Assembly (NCBI RefSeq): GCF_029407905.1
Contig: NW_026577925.1
Span: 992,001 to 1,056,000 of the forward strand
Reading direction: 5' to 3'
Length of the DNA: 64,000 nt
Source of the DNA: Bubalus kerabau
Lineage: Eukaryota > Chordata > Mammalia > Artiodactyla > Bovidae
Below are positions 1-11,690 of the stretch, in pieces; position 1 is the first letter of the stretch, and every line of letters begins with the position of its first letter. The position numbers and the translations under genes are program-made. Below the pieces are notes generated by a model. That model was not told the origin of the DNA. It saw only the letters and a program-made list of their open reading frames with translations, and ran no database searches.

Positions 1-1033
1 CTCTGAGAACTCAGGGATACTGTGGAATTGGTAGGGGCCTCTCGGGACTCCACTGGGTGTGGTGCAATGGAAGAGGGCTTCATCTCGAGTGGACTCAGGA
101 ACCTCAGGCTTCCTCTCCGTTTCTGACTCGGATCCCATGGTCCCTGCAGAATAGGGACAAGAGAGTCACACCTAGTCTTCTGTTGAAGAATGGACCTTCG
201 TTTGCCTTTCGAGTGGTTTACAGGGTGACAGGCCACTTGTCGAAATGTCTGTGGGACCTGCGGGTTTTTCTGGACGATGCACGCGGGTGTCAGTGCCCCT
301 TCGTGTTGTGCCTTCATCCACAGGTTTTCCTTCAAAGAGGTGTGCTGGCATCGGGTTCTTTTCAAGAGTGGACCGTGAAATTGGGGTCTTTCGGCATGTG
401 GCACCACCCACGAGGCTACGTTTCGAACTTCCTCATGAGACCGGCCTCATCCTGAGGTGCGCCCGGAAGGTCGGGAACCTCTTGCAGACAGAGAAGGGGA
501 GTCGACCCTCCTGTCGCAATCAGGAGAGGAGAAGGGGTCAGATGAAGTGGTGCCGGGAACCTCGGTGTTCCCCTTGAGTGAGTCTGGTATGTCGCGGAAC
601 TTTTGGGGTCGCATCAAGGGTGCCAAGTACCGTTTCGCACTTCAGGATGGAACGTGGGACTTCTCTTGAGATGCTGTAGCGGACAAAGGGCCTCATCTTG
701 TGATGACGAGGGAAGCACGTGGATTTTCTCGAGTTTCGGTGGGATTCCCGAGTTACGATGGGGAATTCAGGCTTCCTCTTGTGTTGGCCCAGGAAGTCAA
801 ATCTTCCATTCGAGTTGCCAGGGAGAGCTGTGGATTGGGCTCCATTCACTGAAGGGCAAACTAGACCTCATCTAGGCTTGTATCCAGGACTTAATGTTCC
901 TCTCCATAGGCGACAGGGATTTGGCGTTGCATTCCATACTCACCCGGGGAGTCAGGCCTCATCTCGAGGGGAAGCAAAGGACTCCACTCTCTTCTCGAGC
1001 CGCGACAGGTATCTCTTGGAGCCCACTGAGTGG
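1..1033. repeat. Satellite I (1.715-type) partial monomer, end of a block
   Basis: This stretch follows the satellite I monomer phase without a break, from the phrase CTCTGAGAACTCAGGGATAC to GAGCCCACTGAGTGG. The same two phrases bracket about 1,035 bp in the main array (for example ~33930 to ~34970). The landmark phrase lies at 681. Orientation matches the main array at 21152-64000. At ~1033 satellite I stops where a normal monomer would read GAGTGGCCTAAAGG, and a different tandem repeat begins with TCTTTGCTCTGTAGG. Only a GG is shared at the junction. No gene is present; the open frames here are chance frames. Confidence 0.9.
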
Positions 1034-3513
1034 TCTTTGCTCTGTAGGAGAGCTCTAGTGTTCATAAGCCTGTACATAAGTGAACACAGACATTCTGTGT
1101 GCATGTTGCTGTGTACCCAAAATAGGGCCACAAGGAGCCTCATGCTCTCCATGTGGCGCGGAAGCTGTGCAGCCACGCAGCAGCTGAAGAATCCAACCAA
1201 TTGCTCTTTTCTTACCTCTGACAGAGCTCGCATTGCCGTAGCCCTTGGCAGTTTGGAAACACTGGACCCTAACCCCTCTCAAAGTAGGCCTGGGTTCTAG
1301 TTCGAATAGAAAGTCAATAGCGGAGCTGAGGACAGGAACGCGGCAGTCATTTATCACACGCTCCTGCAGCCTGCTACTACAGGGACACTAACGCTAGAAG
1401 CTAGGAATGTCTTTGCAAGGTGCGCAAAGGACAAGGGAGAACCTCGACCCTGACTCTAGTATTTCAGCCCCCTGAGCAGATCTGAGGTTCTCCCGCTGTA
1501 GAAGCTAACCCATTCCTTTCAAATACAGGCTTCCTAACACAGGGCCAGTTGGCTGCTTGCTCTTCCATGAAGCAGGCTTCCTTAACTTGCAAACTGCGAA
1601 TTCCGCTTAACAGCCTGGAGGAAAAATCGCTTCTTGGAAGATTTTTTTCAGAGGCTGTATCCCTGGAGCTGGGGCCAAGCTAGGGGACCCATACTGACAA
1701 GGGAAGGCAAAACCACATCCAATGTCTTTGCTCTGGAGGACAGCTTTGGTGAGCCTAAGTCTTTCAGGAATATTTCTGGCTCCAACAGAGTCAAATTCTG
1801 TGTGTGAACCTGCATAGCCAAAATAGGGGAACAGAGAGCCTGATTCTCTCTGTGTAGCTTTGAAGCTGTCATTCAAACAACAGCTTGAGAATCCATACAA
1901 TGCTCTCCCTTACTGCTAAGAGAATTCTCATTGCTGTCGTCCTTGACAGCTTGTAGAAATCCGCACCCTAACCCTTCTCCAAGTAGGCCTGGGTCCTAGC
2001 TCGGAACAACAGGCAACGGCGGAGCTGAGGCCAGTAAGGCACAAGTGAGGTCTCACACACTCTTGCAGCCTGATCGTCCAGGAGCAGTAAGGCCTCTTTT
2101 TCCCTGCAGGAGGCTCGCTTGCCTTGCCTCCTGTGAACTGCATTTCCCAGCCTGGGCGCAAAGCTGTTCCTGGAGATTTTTTCTCAGGGGCTGTTTCCCT
2201 GGAGCTGGGTCGGACCTCGGGGGCCCAACTCACAGGGGAAGACAAAACCACATGGACAGGGCTATGCTCTGTAGGAGAGCTCTAGTGAACCTCATCTCTC
2301 AGGAACATTCTTGGCTTCTACAGAGACACCTCTGTGCATGAAGCTACACACCCAACATAGTGGCAAAGGGAGTCTGATTCTCTCCGTGGGTGCTGATGCT
2401 TTGTGGCAAAGCACCTGCTAAGAATCCATCCGCATAGGCTTCCCTCACCTTGACAGAGGTCTCATTGCTGTAGTCCTTGGCAGTTTGGAAAGAAGCAGAC
2501 CCTTACCCTTCACCAAGTAGGCCCTTGTCCTTGTTTGAATGGAAAGGCAGTAGCTGAGCTGAGGCCAGTAAGGCGCCAGTCAAGTCTGACATATTCCCAA
2601 TGCCTGCTCCTTCATGGAAAATAACGTTAGAATCTGGGAATGTCTATGCAAGGCTGGCAAAGGGCAGTCAGGAACCTCGACCCTGCCTCTGGAATTTCTA
2701 TCTTCTCAGCACATCTGGCGGTCTCGGTCAGGAGAAACTAACCCATTCCTTGCAAATATAGGCTTCCAAACACAGGCCGGTTGGCTGTCTCTTCTTGCCG
2801 AAGGAAGCTTGCTTATCCCACCTCCTGCGAACTCCGCTTCCCAGCCTGGGGGATAAGAGGTTCTTGGAGATCTTTTCTCAGAGGCTGTTTCCACGGAGCA
2901 GGGGCCGATCCCGGAGACCCACACGCACAGGGGAAGGGAAAACCGCATGGATATGTCTTTGCTCTCTAGGAGTGCTCTAGTGAACCTCAGTCTATGGGGA
3001 ATGTTCTTGGCTCCAACGGGGACATCTCTGTGTGGGAAGCTGCTTACCCAACATAGAGACACAGAGACCTGATTCTCTCTGTGCAGCTTTGACGCTGTCA
3101 TTCAAACAACAAATTGAGGATCCACACAATGCTCTCCCTTACCACTGAGAGAGTTATCATTGCTGTAGCCCTTCGCAGTTTCTGGAAATCGGCACACAAA
3201 CACTTCTCCAAGTAGGCCTGGGTTCAAGTTCAGATGAACATGCAATAGCGGAGCTGAGGCCAGTACGGCACCAGTCAGGTGTCACACACTCTGGCAGCCT
3301 GCTCCTCCAGGGACAGTAAGGCCTCTATTTCCCTTCAGGAGGCTCGCTTGCCTTACTTCCTGTGAACAGCGTTTCCCAGCCTGGGCGGAAAGCAGTTCCT
3401 GGAGATCTTTTCTCAGGGGCTGCTTCCCCGGAGTTGGGGCGGACATCGGGGACCCAACTCACAGGGGAAGGCAAAACCAAATGGACAGGTCTATGCTCTG
3501 TAGGAGATCTCTA
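1034..3513. repeat. ~1.23-kb dimeric satellite array, left part (interrupted by LTR)
   Basis: This is a tandem array unrelated by eye to satellite I. Half-unit starts can be placed at the phrase GCTCTGTAGGAG and variants, at about 1038, 1729, 2264, 2962 and 3494. Intervals alternate 691, 535, 698 and 532 bp. Long half-units mostly carry a block with GGTGCTGATGCTTTGTGGCAAAG. Short half-units carry AGCTTTGAAGCTGTCATTCA and similar. All share recurring phrases such as AAGTAGGCCTGGGTCC and GAGATCTTTTCTCAG. The first half-unit (1038-1728) is clearly more diverged than the rest, as expected at an array edge. I do not recognise the family with certainty; it could be an inserted segment of the bovine 1.711-type satellites or an unnamed satellite. 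No coding region is supported. Confidence 0.8.
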
Positions 3514-3519
3514 GTGAAC
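3514..3519. repeat. Target-site duplication, left copy
   Basis: GTGAAC lies immediately left of the LTR terminal TG and is repeated exactly at 4818-4823 immediately right of its terminal CA. The intact array elsewhere reads CTCTAGTGAACCTCATCTCTC with a single GTGAAC, so this is an insertion footprint. Six-base duplications are usual for ERV2 (betaretrovirus-like) integrations. Confidence 0.93.
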
Positions 3520-3870
3520 TGCCGGGGTCCAGCCCCAGCTGATCCAGGGTATTCGAAGCAGAGATGGCGTAGGCGAGTGTCAGGGAACAACTGCTTAATT
3601 AAACGTTAGTTAAGGATATAAAGAGTAATAAAATGAGGATAGCTCAGTAGGAAAATTCAGTGGAGAAAAGAGGCTGAGAAGCTTGGTTTACGCGGGGGAC
3701 CACTAAAACTTCAAGACAAGAAGCTTGCACCACTTATGTAGGCCGCAGGCGTCCTTCCGTTCTCCCGAAGGAGAGGAGACACTGAGGCCTCCCCGGTCGG
3801 ATCTTAGAAGCCCAGGCAAAATTAGTAAGCTTGGTGGGTTCCGCGCTCCAGATGGAGACTCAACCAGAGT

Positions 3871-3886
3871 GAGAGAGAGAGAGAGA
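3871..3886. repeat. (GA)8 microsatellite inside the LTR
   Basis: Eight GA dinucleotides run uninterrupted within the R/U5 part of the LTR (TC on the LTR sense strand). They are useful as a length-polymorphic marker of this insertion. Confidence 0.9.
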
Positions 3887-3925
3887 CATGGGGAGACCAG
3901 TATTTCGAGAAACTGATCCCAATTC

Positions 3926-3931
3926 TTTATT
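3926..3931 (-). terminator. Polyadenylation signal AATAAA of the LTR
   Basis: TTTATT on the plus strand reads AATAAA on the minus strand, 13 bases downstream of the LTR TATA box. Because this lies between TATA and the expected cap site, it would sit in U3 rather than R, implying a short R region as in some betaretroviruses. That arrangement is inferred from spacing only. Confidence 0.65.
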
Positions 3932-3944
3932 TTCCATGGTCTAC

Positions 3945-3951
3945 TTTTATA
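3945..3951 (-). promoter_or_regulatory. TATA box of the solo LTR
   Basis: TTTTATA on the plus strand reads TATAAAA on the minus strand. It lies about 870 bp from the U3 end (4817). Transcription from it would run toward lower coordinates, through the dimeric array and into satellite I at 1-1033. Confidence 0.65.
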
Positions 3952-4817
3952 CACTGAGATGTTATGCAAAAGTCACATGGGGTCAGCAGTCCTGACTTTT
4001 ATCAAAGTCAGGTGCTTCATACAAAAGTATACAGAGGTCTTAGGGGTGTTACATCATCTTCTGGCCGGGGGGCCTGCTGACAATTTACGACCCTCTCCTT
4101 GTGACAGCGGTCAGTCAACCAGGACACTTATTTCTCCAGGGGTGATTATTCTTAAAACAGACGCCACCCAAATAAAGTTACATTCCTATAGGGTGAGGGT
4201 GTAGTGGGTTTTAGTTAAGGAAAGAATTTACTTAGCCTAAGGTCTAACGTGATTTATATCAAAGGTTAATACTTATTTCTTCTATATATTCATTAATGTG
4301 TATAAGGGCAGGGGATGTGGAGACTTAGCAGTAAACATCAGCTCAACAAATGAAAAACCCTTCACCAATATGATTTCTAATCAGCCCATTATACTTATAC
4401 TAATAATTTTCTAACTTTTCTAAGGAACCTGTTTTTAGAAGGTTTAAAGCATCTCGTGCCTCTCATGGTTGAGAGGCTGTGAGCAATCACATGTGGCCGG
4501 ACAAGCCTGTCAGGCAGGCTAGGGAACCTTCAGAGGAGTTTGTAGGTTAAAACACTCTTGTCACACTCAGGGGTTTTTATCAACTGGAGCTCTAGGTTAA
4601 CTCCTTCTCCGAAAGAGGTGGTGGGGGACAGCCCCCCGTAAAGTCAGAGGTGTAGGTGAGAGCACAAAGTAGTAAGGTAGGCAGGCTCTGGTTATGGGGG
4701 TAGATGCTCGAGGATTTCCAGGGGGACTCCTGAGGCTTGATCCCACCTTTGCGTATGTCGAGCCTCCTTCCTCATGACCTTTGCCATGGGCGGAGTGCCT
4801 CACTCTGGCCCCCAACA

Positions 4818-4823
4818 GTGAAC
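4818..4823. repeat. Target-site duplication, right copy
   Basis: GTGAAC directly follows the LTR end CCCAACA and matches 3514-3519 exactly. After it the satellite continues in phase with CTCCTCTCTCAGGAACATTC, showing no loss of host sequence at the insertion. Confidence 0.93.
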
Positions 4824-7800
4824 CTCCTCTCTCAGGAACATTCTTGGCTCCTATCGAGACACCTCTGTGTGTGTAGCTACACACGCAACGTAGGGGCAAA
4901 GGGAGCCAGATTCTTTCCGTGGGGTGCTGATGCTTTGTGGCAAAGCACCTGCTTGAGAATCCATCAGCTTACGCTTCCCTCGCCTTGACAGAGGTCTCAT
5001 TGCTGTAGCCCTTGGCAGTTTGGAAAGAAGAGGACCCTTACCTTTCATAAAGTGGGCCCTTGTCCTAGTTTGAAAGGAAAGGCAAGAGCTGAGCTGAGGC
5101 CAATAAGGCGCCAGTCAAGTCTGACATATTCCCGAAGCCTGCTCCTTCATGGAAAATAACGCTGGAATCTAGGAATGTCTCTGCAAGGCTGGCAAAGGGC
5201 AATCAGGAGCCTGCACCCTGCCTCTGGAATTACCGATTTCTGAGCAGATCTGGAGGTCTCCTTTAGGAGAATCTAACTCATTCCTTCCATATTGAGACTT
5301 CCAAAAACAGGCCGGCCGGCTGCCTCTTCGTGCCCGAAGGAGGCTTGCTTTTCCTGCCTCCTATGAACCCAGCTTCCCAGGCTCTGGGAAAAGCGGATCT
5401 TGAAGATCTTTTCTCGGGGGTTGTTTCCACGGAGCTGTGGCTAAGCCTGGAGACCCAAACTAACAGGGGAAGAAAAACCACATGGACAAGTCTTTGCTCT
5501 CCAGGAGACCTCTAAGTGAAACTTACTGTGTCAGGAACGTTCTTGACACCTATGGAGACACCCCTGTGTGTGAAGCTGCGTACCCAACAAGGGGGCACAC
5601 AGGGCCTGATTCTCTCTTTGCAGCTTTGAAGCTGTCGTTCAAACAACAGCTTGAGAATCCATAGAATGCTCTCCCTTACCTCTGAGAGACTTCTCATTGC
5701 TGTAGCCTTTGGCAGTTTTTACAAATCCGCACCCAAACCCTTCTCCAAGTAGGCCTGGGTCCTGGTTTGGATGGCCATGCAATGGCGGAGCTGAGGTCAG
5801 TAAGGCACCAGTCAGGTGTCACACACTCTGGCAGCCTGCTCCTCCAGGGACAGTAAGGCCTATTTTTCCCTGCAGGAGGCTCGCTTGCCTTGCCTCCTGT
5901 GAACTGCGTTTCCCAGCCTGGGCAAAAAGCGGTTCCTGGAGATCTTTTCTCAGGGGCTCTATCCCCAGAGCTGGGGTGGACCTCGGGGACCCATCTCACA
6001 GGGGAAGGAAAAACCACATGGACAGGTCTATGCTCTGTAGGAGACCTTAGTGAATCTCAAGTCTTAGGAACATTCTTGGCTCGTACAGAGACACCTCTGT
6101 GTGTAAAGCTACACACCGAACATAGGGGCACAGGGAGCCTGATTCTCTCCGTGGGGTGCTGATGCTTTGTGGCAAAGCACCTGTTTGAGAATCCATCCGC
6201 TTACGCTTCCCTCGCCTTGACAGAGGTCTCATTGCTGTGTCTCTTGGCAGTTGGGAAAGAAGTAGACCCTTACCCTTCACCAAGTAGGCCCTGATCCTAG
6301 TTTGAAAGGAAAGGCAATAGCTGAGCTGAGGCCAGTAAGGCACCCGTCAACTCTGACATATTCCCGATGCCTGCTGCTTCATGGAAAATATTGCTAGAAT
6401 CTAGGAATGTCTTTGCAAGGCTGGCAAAGGGCAGTCAGGAACCTCGACCCTGCCTCTGGAATATCTATCTTCTGAGCAGATCTGGAGGTCTCCTTCTGGA
6501 GAAGCTAACCCATTCCTTGCAAATAGAGGCTTCCAAACACAGGCCGGTTGGCTGCCTCTTCTTGCCTGAAGGAGGCTTGCTTTTCCTGCCTCCTATGATC
6601 CCTGGTTCCCAGCATGGGGGAAAAGCAGATCTTGGAGATCTTTGCTCAGGGGTTGTTTCCACGGAGCTGGGGTTGTGCCCAGAGACCCACACATACAGGG
6701 GAAGGCAAAACCACATGAACAAGTCTTTGCTCTCTAAGAGAGCTCTAGTGAACCTCTGTCTTTGACGAACGTCCTTGGCTCCTATGCGGACACCTCTGTG
6801 TGTGAAACTGTGTACCCAACATGGCGGCAGAGAGCCTGATTCTCTCTGTGCAAGTTTAATGCTGTCGTTCAGAAAACAGCTTGAGAATCCATACAATTCT
6901 CGCCCTTACCTCTGAGAGAGTTCTCATTGCAGTAGCCCTTGGAAGTTTGTAGAAATCTGCACCTAAACCCTTCTCCAAGTAGGCCTGAGTCCCAGTTCGG
7001 AGGAACAAGCAATGGCGGAGCTAAGACCAGTATGGCACCAGTCAGTTTTCACACACTCTGGCAGCCTGCTCCTCCAGTGACAGTAAGGCTTCTTTTTCTC
7101 TGCAGGAGGCTCACTTGCCTTACTTCCTGTGAACAGCTTTTCCCAGCCTGGGCGAAAAGCGGTTCCTGGAGATCTTTTCTCAGAGGCTGTTTTCTCGGAG
7201 CTGGGGTGGACCTCGGGCACCCAACTCACAGGGGAATGCGAAACCACATGTACAGGTGAGCACTCTGTAGGAGAGCTCTTGTGAGCCTCATCTCTCAGGA
7301 ACATTCTTGGCTCCTGTAGAGACACCACTGTGTGTGAATCTACACACCACACATAGGGGCAAAGGGAGCCTGATTCTCTCCGTGGGGTGCTGATGCTTGG
7401 TGGCAAAGAACCTTCCTGATAATCCATCCACTTATGCTTCCCTCGCATTTACGGAGGTCTCATTGCTGTAGCCCTCGGCAGTTTGGAAAGAAGAAGACCC
7501 TTACCCTTCATAAAGTAGGGCCTTGTCCTACTTTGAATGGAAAGGCAATAGCTGAGCTGAGGCCAATAAGGCGCCAGTCATGTCTGACATATTCCCAAAG
7601 CCTGCTTCTTCAGGAAGATAACTGTAGAATCTAGGAATGTCTTTGCAAGGCTGGCAAAGGGCAGTCAGGACCCTGCACACTGCCTCTGGAATTACCGACT
7701 TCTGAACAGATCTGGAGGTCTCCCTTAGGGGAAGCTAACCCATTCTTCCAAATAGAGGCTTCCAAACGCAGGCCGCTTGGCTGCCTCTTGCTCTCTGAAT

Positions 7801-10800
7801 GAGGCCTGCTTTTCCCGCCTCCTATGAACCCCACATCCCAGCCTCTGGGAAAAGCGGATCTTGAAGATCTTTTCTCAGGGGTTGTTTCCACGGAGCTGGG
7901 GCCGAGCCTGGAGCCCCAAACGCACAGGGGAAGAAAAACCACATGGACAAGTCTTTGCTCTTTAGGAGAGCTCTAGTGAACCTCACTCTGTCAGGAACGT
8001 TCTTGTTTCCTATGGAGACACCCCTGTCTGTGAAGCTGTGTACCGAACATGGAGACACAGAGTCTGATTCTCTCTGTGCAGCTTTGAAGCTGTCGTTCAA
8101 ACAACAGCTTGAAAATCCATACAATGCTCTTCCTTACCCGTGACACAGTTCTCATTGCTATACCCCTTGGCAGTATTTAGAAATCCATACCCAAACCCTT
8201 CTCCAAGTAGGCCTGGGTCCTAGTTCGGAGGAACATGCAATGGCGGAGCTGAGGCCAGTAAGGCACCAGTCAGGTCTCACACACTCTTGCAGCCTGATCG
8301 TCCAGGGACACTAAGGCCTGTTGTTCCTTGCAGGAGGCTCGCTTGTGTTACCTCCTGTGAACTGCGTTTGCCAGCCTGGGGGAATAGCGGTCCCTGGAGA
8401 TCTTTTCTCAGGGGCTCCTTCCCCTGAGCTGGGGCGGACCTCAGGGACCCAACTCATAGGGCAAGGCAAAACCATATGGACAGGTCTATGCTCTGTAGCA
8501 GACTTCTAGTGAACCTCATCTCTCAGGAACATTCTTGGCTCCTATAGAGACACTTCTGTGTGTGAAGCTGCGTACCTAACATAGGGGCACAGAGAGCCTG
8601 ATTTTCTCAGTTCACTTTGACCCTGTCGTTCAGAAAACAGCTTGAGAATCCATAAAATGCTCTCCCTTACCGCTGAGAGAATTCTCACTGCTGTAGCCCT
8701 TGGCACTTTGTAGAAATCCGCACCCAAACGCTTCTCCAAATAGGCCTGGGTCCTAGTTCGGAGGAACAGGCAATGGTGGAACTGAGGCCAGTAAGGCAAC
8801 AGTCAGGTTTCACACACTCTGGCAGCCTGCTCCTCCAGGGACAGTAAGGCCTCTTTTTCTCTGCAGGAGATTCGCTTGCCTTACTTCCTGTGAACAGCGT
8901 TTCCCAGCCTCAGCGAAGCGGTTCCTGGAGATCTTTTCTCAGGGACAGTTTCCCCGGAGGTGTGGCGGACCTCGGGGACCCAACTCACAGGGGAAGGAAA
9001 AACCACATGGACAGGTCTATGCTCTGTAGGAGAGGTTTAGTGAACCTAATCTCTCAGGAACATTCTTGGCTCCTATAGAGACAACTCTGTGTGTGAAGCT
9101 ACACTCCCAACATTGGGGAACAGGGATCTTGGTTCTCTCCGTGGGGTGCTGATGCTTTGTGGTAAAGCACCTGCTTGAGAATCCGTCCTCTTAGGCTTCC
9201 CTCGCCTTGACAGAGGTCTCATTGCTGTAGCCCTTGGCAGTTTCAAAGAAGAAGACCCTTACCCTTCATAAAGTAGGCCCTTGTCCTAGTTTGAATGGAA
9301 AGGCAATAGCTGAGCTGAGGCCAATAAGGAGCCAGTCCCCTCTGACACATTCCCGAAGCCTGCTCCTTCATGGAATATAACTCTAGAATCTTGGAATGTC
9401 TTTGCAAGGCTGGCAAAGGGCAGTCAGGAACCAGCACCCTGCCTCTGGAATTACCGACTTCTGAGCAGATCTGGAGGTCTCCTTTAGGAGAAGCTAACCC
9501 ATTCTTTCCAAATAGAGGCTTCAAAACACAGGCAGGTTGGCGGCCTTTCGTGCCCGAAGGAGGCTTGCTTTTCTCTCCTCCTATGAACTCCAGTTCCCAG
9601 CCTGTGGGAAAAGCGTATCTTGAAGATATTTTCTCAGGGGTTGTTTCCACGGAGCTGGGGCCGAGCCCGGGGCCCAAAGGCACAGGGGAAGGCAAGACCA
9701 CATGGACAGGTCTATGCTCTGTAGCAGACCTCTAGTGAACCTCATCTCTCAGGAGCATTCTTGGCTCCTATAGAGACACCTCTGTGTGTGAAGCTGCGTA
9801 CCTAACATAGGGGCACAGAGAGCCTGATTCTCTCTGTTCATTTTGACGCTGTCATTCAGAAAACAGCTTGAGAATCCAAAAAATGCTCTCCCTTACCACC
9901 GAGAGAATTCTCACTGCTGTAGCCCTTGGCACTTTGTAGAAATCTGCACCCAAACGCTTTTCCAAGTAGGCCTGGGTGCTAGCTCGGATGAACAGGCAAT
10001 GGCGGAGCTGAGGCCAGTAAGGCAACAGTCAGGTTTCACACACTCTGGGAGCCTGCTCCTCCAGGGAATGTAAGGCCTATTTTTCTCTGCAGGAGATTCG
10101 CTTGCCTTACTTCCTGTGAACAGCATTTCCCAGCCTTGGCGAAGCGGTTCCTGGAGATCTTTTCTCAGGGACAGTTTCCCCAGAGGTGTGGCGGACCTCG
10201 AGGACCCAACTCACAGGGGAAGGCAAAACCACATTGACAGGTCTATGCTCTGTAGGAGAGGTTTAGTGAACCTAATCTCTCAGGAACATTCTTGGCTCCT
10301 ATAGAGACAACTCTGTGTGTGAAGCTACACTCCCAACATTGGTGCACAGGGAGCTTGATTCTCTCCGTGGGGTGCTGATGCTTTGTGGCAAAGCACCTGC
10401 TTGAGAATCCATCCTCTTAGGCTTCCCTTACCTTGACAGAGGTCTCATTGCTGTAGCCCTTGGCAGTTTACAAAGAAGAAGACCCTTACCCTTCATAAAG
10501 TAGGGCCTTGTCCTAGTTTGAATGGAAAGGCAATAGCTGAGCTGAGGTCAATAAGGAGCCAGTCCCGTCTGACACATTCCCGAAGCCTGCTCCTTCATGG
10601 AAAATAACTCTAGAATCTAGGAATATCTTTGCAAGGCTAGCAAAGGGCAGTCAGGAACCAGTACCCTGCCTCTGGAATTACCGACTTCTGAGCAGATCTG
10701 GAGGTCTCCTTTAGGAGAAGCTAACCCATTCCTTCCAAATAGAGGCTTCAAAACAAAGGCAGGTGGGCTGCCTTTTCGTTCCCGATGGAGGCATGCTTTT

Positions 10801-11312
10801 CTCTCCTCCTATGAACCCCGGTTCCCAGACACTGGGAAAAGTGGATCTTGAAGATATTTTCTCAGTGGTTGTTTCCACGAAGCTGGGGCCGAGCCTGGAG
10901 ACCCAAAGGCACAGGGGAAGGGAAGACCACATGGACAAGACTTTGCTCTTTAGTATAGCTCTAATGAACCTCACTCTGTCAGGATCTTTCTTGATTCCTA
11001 CGTAGACACACCTGTGTGTGAAGCTGAGGCTACAGAGAGCCTGATTCCCTCCGTTTACCGCTGAATCTGCATTGCCAAGCAACAGCTTGGGAACGCAGCC
11101 TGGGGCGCTTCCCTTCCCTCGGACAGAGCTCTCCTTGCGGTAGGCCTTGGTAGTTTGCATACAATGGGGCCCTAAGCCCTCTGCAAGTTGGCCTGGCTCC
11201 TAGGTCCAAAGGGCAGGCCAGAGCGGAGCTGAGGCTGTCAGGCTCCAGACACATCTCCCATACTCCTACATCCTGCTCCTACCCGGGCGTGAACGCTAGA
11301 AGCTGGGAAGGT
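4824..11312. repeat. ~1.23-kb dimeric satellite array, right part
   Basis: This continues the array at 1034-3513. Half-unit starts fall at about 5490, 6028, 6726, 7260, 7954, 8488, 9019, 9713, 10244 and 10942, at intervals of 538, 698, 534, 694, 534, 531, 694, 531 and 698 bp. Removing the LTR and one duplicated GTGAAC restores a 692-bp interval between 3494 and 5490. Alternation breaks once: two short half-units follow each other (7954 and 8488). The last half-unit, from about 10942, is diverged and ends in the phrase AACGCTAGAAGCTGGGAAGG, after which a GC-rich minisatellite starts. Open frames of up to ~160 codons occur but shift and break between half-units, so none is called as a gene. Confidence 0.82.
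8488..10941. repeat. Recently duplicated dimer pair within the 1.23-kb array
   Basis: Segments 8488-9712 and 9713-10941 are each a short plus a long half-unit, and they resemble each other more than any other dimers in the array. Shared private variants include CTCTGTAGCAGACTTCTAG/CTCTGTAGCAGACCTCTAG, a replaced AGTTCACTTTGA/TGTTCATTTTGA block, a shortened CCTCAGCGAAGCGG/CCTTGGCGAAGCGG and GGAGAGGTTTAGTGAACC. This indicates a local duplication of one ~1.23-kb dimer. Confidence 0.75.
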
Positions 11313-11690
11313 ACCTGGACCGTGCAGGGGCGGGGCGAACGCGGGCGGCGTGGGGCGGGGGTCGGCTTCTGGCGGGGTTGGGGGCGGGCTTCCCAGTTGT
11401 GCTCTCCGAGGTGGACACTGAGGCTGAAAACGCGCCGGGAGCGCACCCGGGACTGGGTAAACCCGGGCTGCGGGGGTCGAGATTCAGATGGCTTTGGGTG
11501 GGGGTCGGTCCCAGTTGTGCTCCCGGGGGTCGCCACTGAGGCTGGGAACGCACCGGGAGCGCGGCAGGGGCGGGGCTAACCCTGGCGGCGCGGGGCGGGG
11601 GTCGGCTCACGGGGGGGATGGGGAGGGGTTCCCAGTTGCGCTCTCGGGGGTTGCAACTGCGGCTGGGAACGCCCATTTCGTCCGCTCCTG
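11313..11690. repeat. CpG-rich ~120-bp minisatellite, copy 1
   Basis: About three repeats of a ~120-bp GC-rich unit. The repeated anchor GCTGGGAACGC or GCTGAAAACGC falls at about 11423, 11540 and 11661, spaced 117-121 bp. Each unit has GC boxes (GGGGCGGGGC, Sp1-like), GGCTTCCCAGTTGTGCTCTC and a GGGAGCGC motif. CpG density far exceeds the flanks, so the block has the composition of a small CpG island. Predicted frames on both strands are low-complexity Arg/Gly/Pro strings and are not called as proteins. Confidence 0.85.

Larger units (their letters stand above)
3520..4817 (-). mobile_element. Solo endogenous retrovirus LTR (ERV2-like), antisense
   Basis: This 1,298-bp insertion sits in the dimeric satellite. 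Read on the minus strand it begins TGTTGGGGGCC and ends GGACCCCGGCA, giving the TG...CA termini of a retroviral LTR. It is flanked by a perfect 6-bp duplication, GTGAAC. The minus strand carries a TATA box (3945-3951) and an AATAAA signal (3926-3931), so U3 is about 870 bp and R plus U5 about 400 bp. No gag, pol or env sequence and no second LTR are present, so it is a solo LTR left by LTR-LTR recombination. Assignment to ERV2/ERVK-like elements rests on duplication length and LTR length; a class I element is less likely. Base composition is more AT-rich than the surrounding satellite. Confidence 0.88.

Noticed and set aside
719..1300. 193-codon frame crossing the satellite junction at ~1033
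   Set aside because: It runs from satellite I into an unrelated repeat, so it cannot be an evolved coding sequence.
3520..4817. Possible longer provirus
   Set aside because: Only one LTR is present, with the target duplication immediately on both sides and no internal retroviral sequence. It is a solo LTR.
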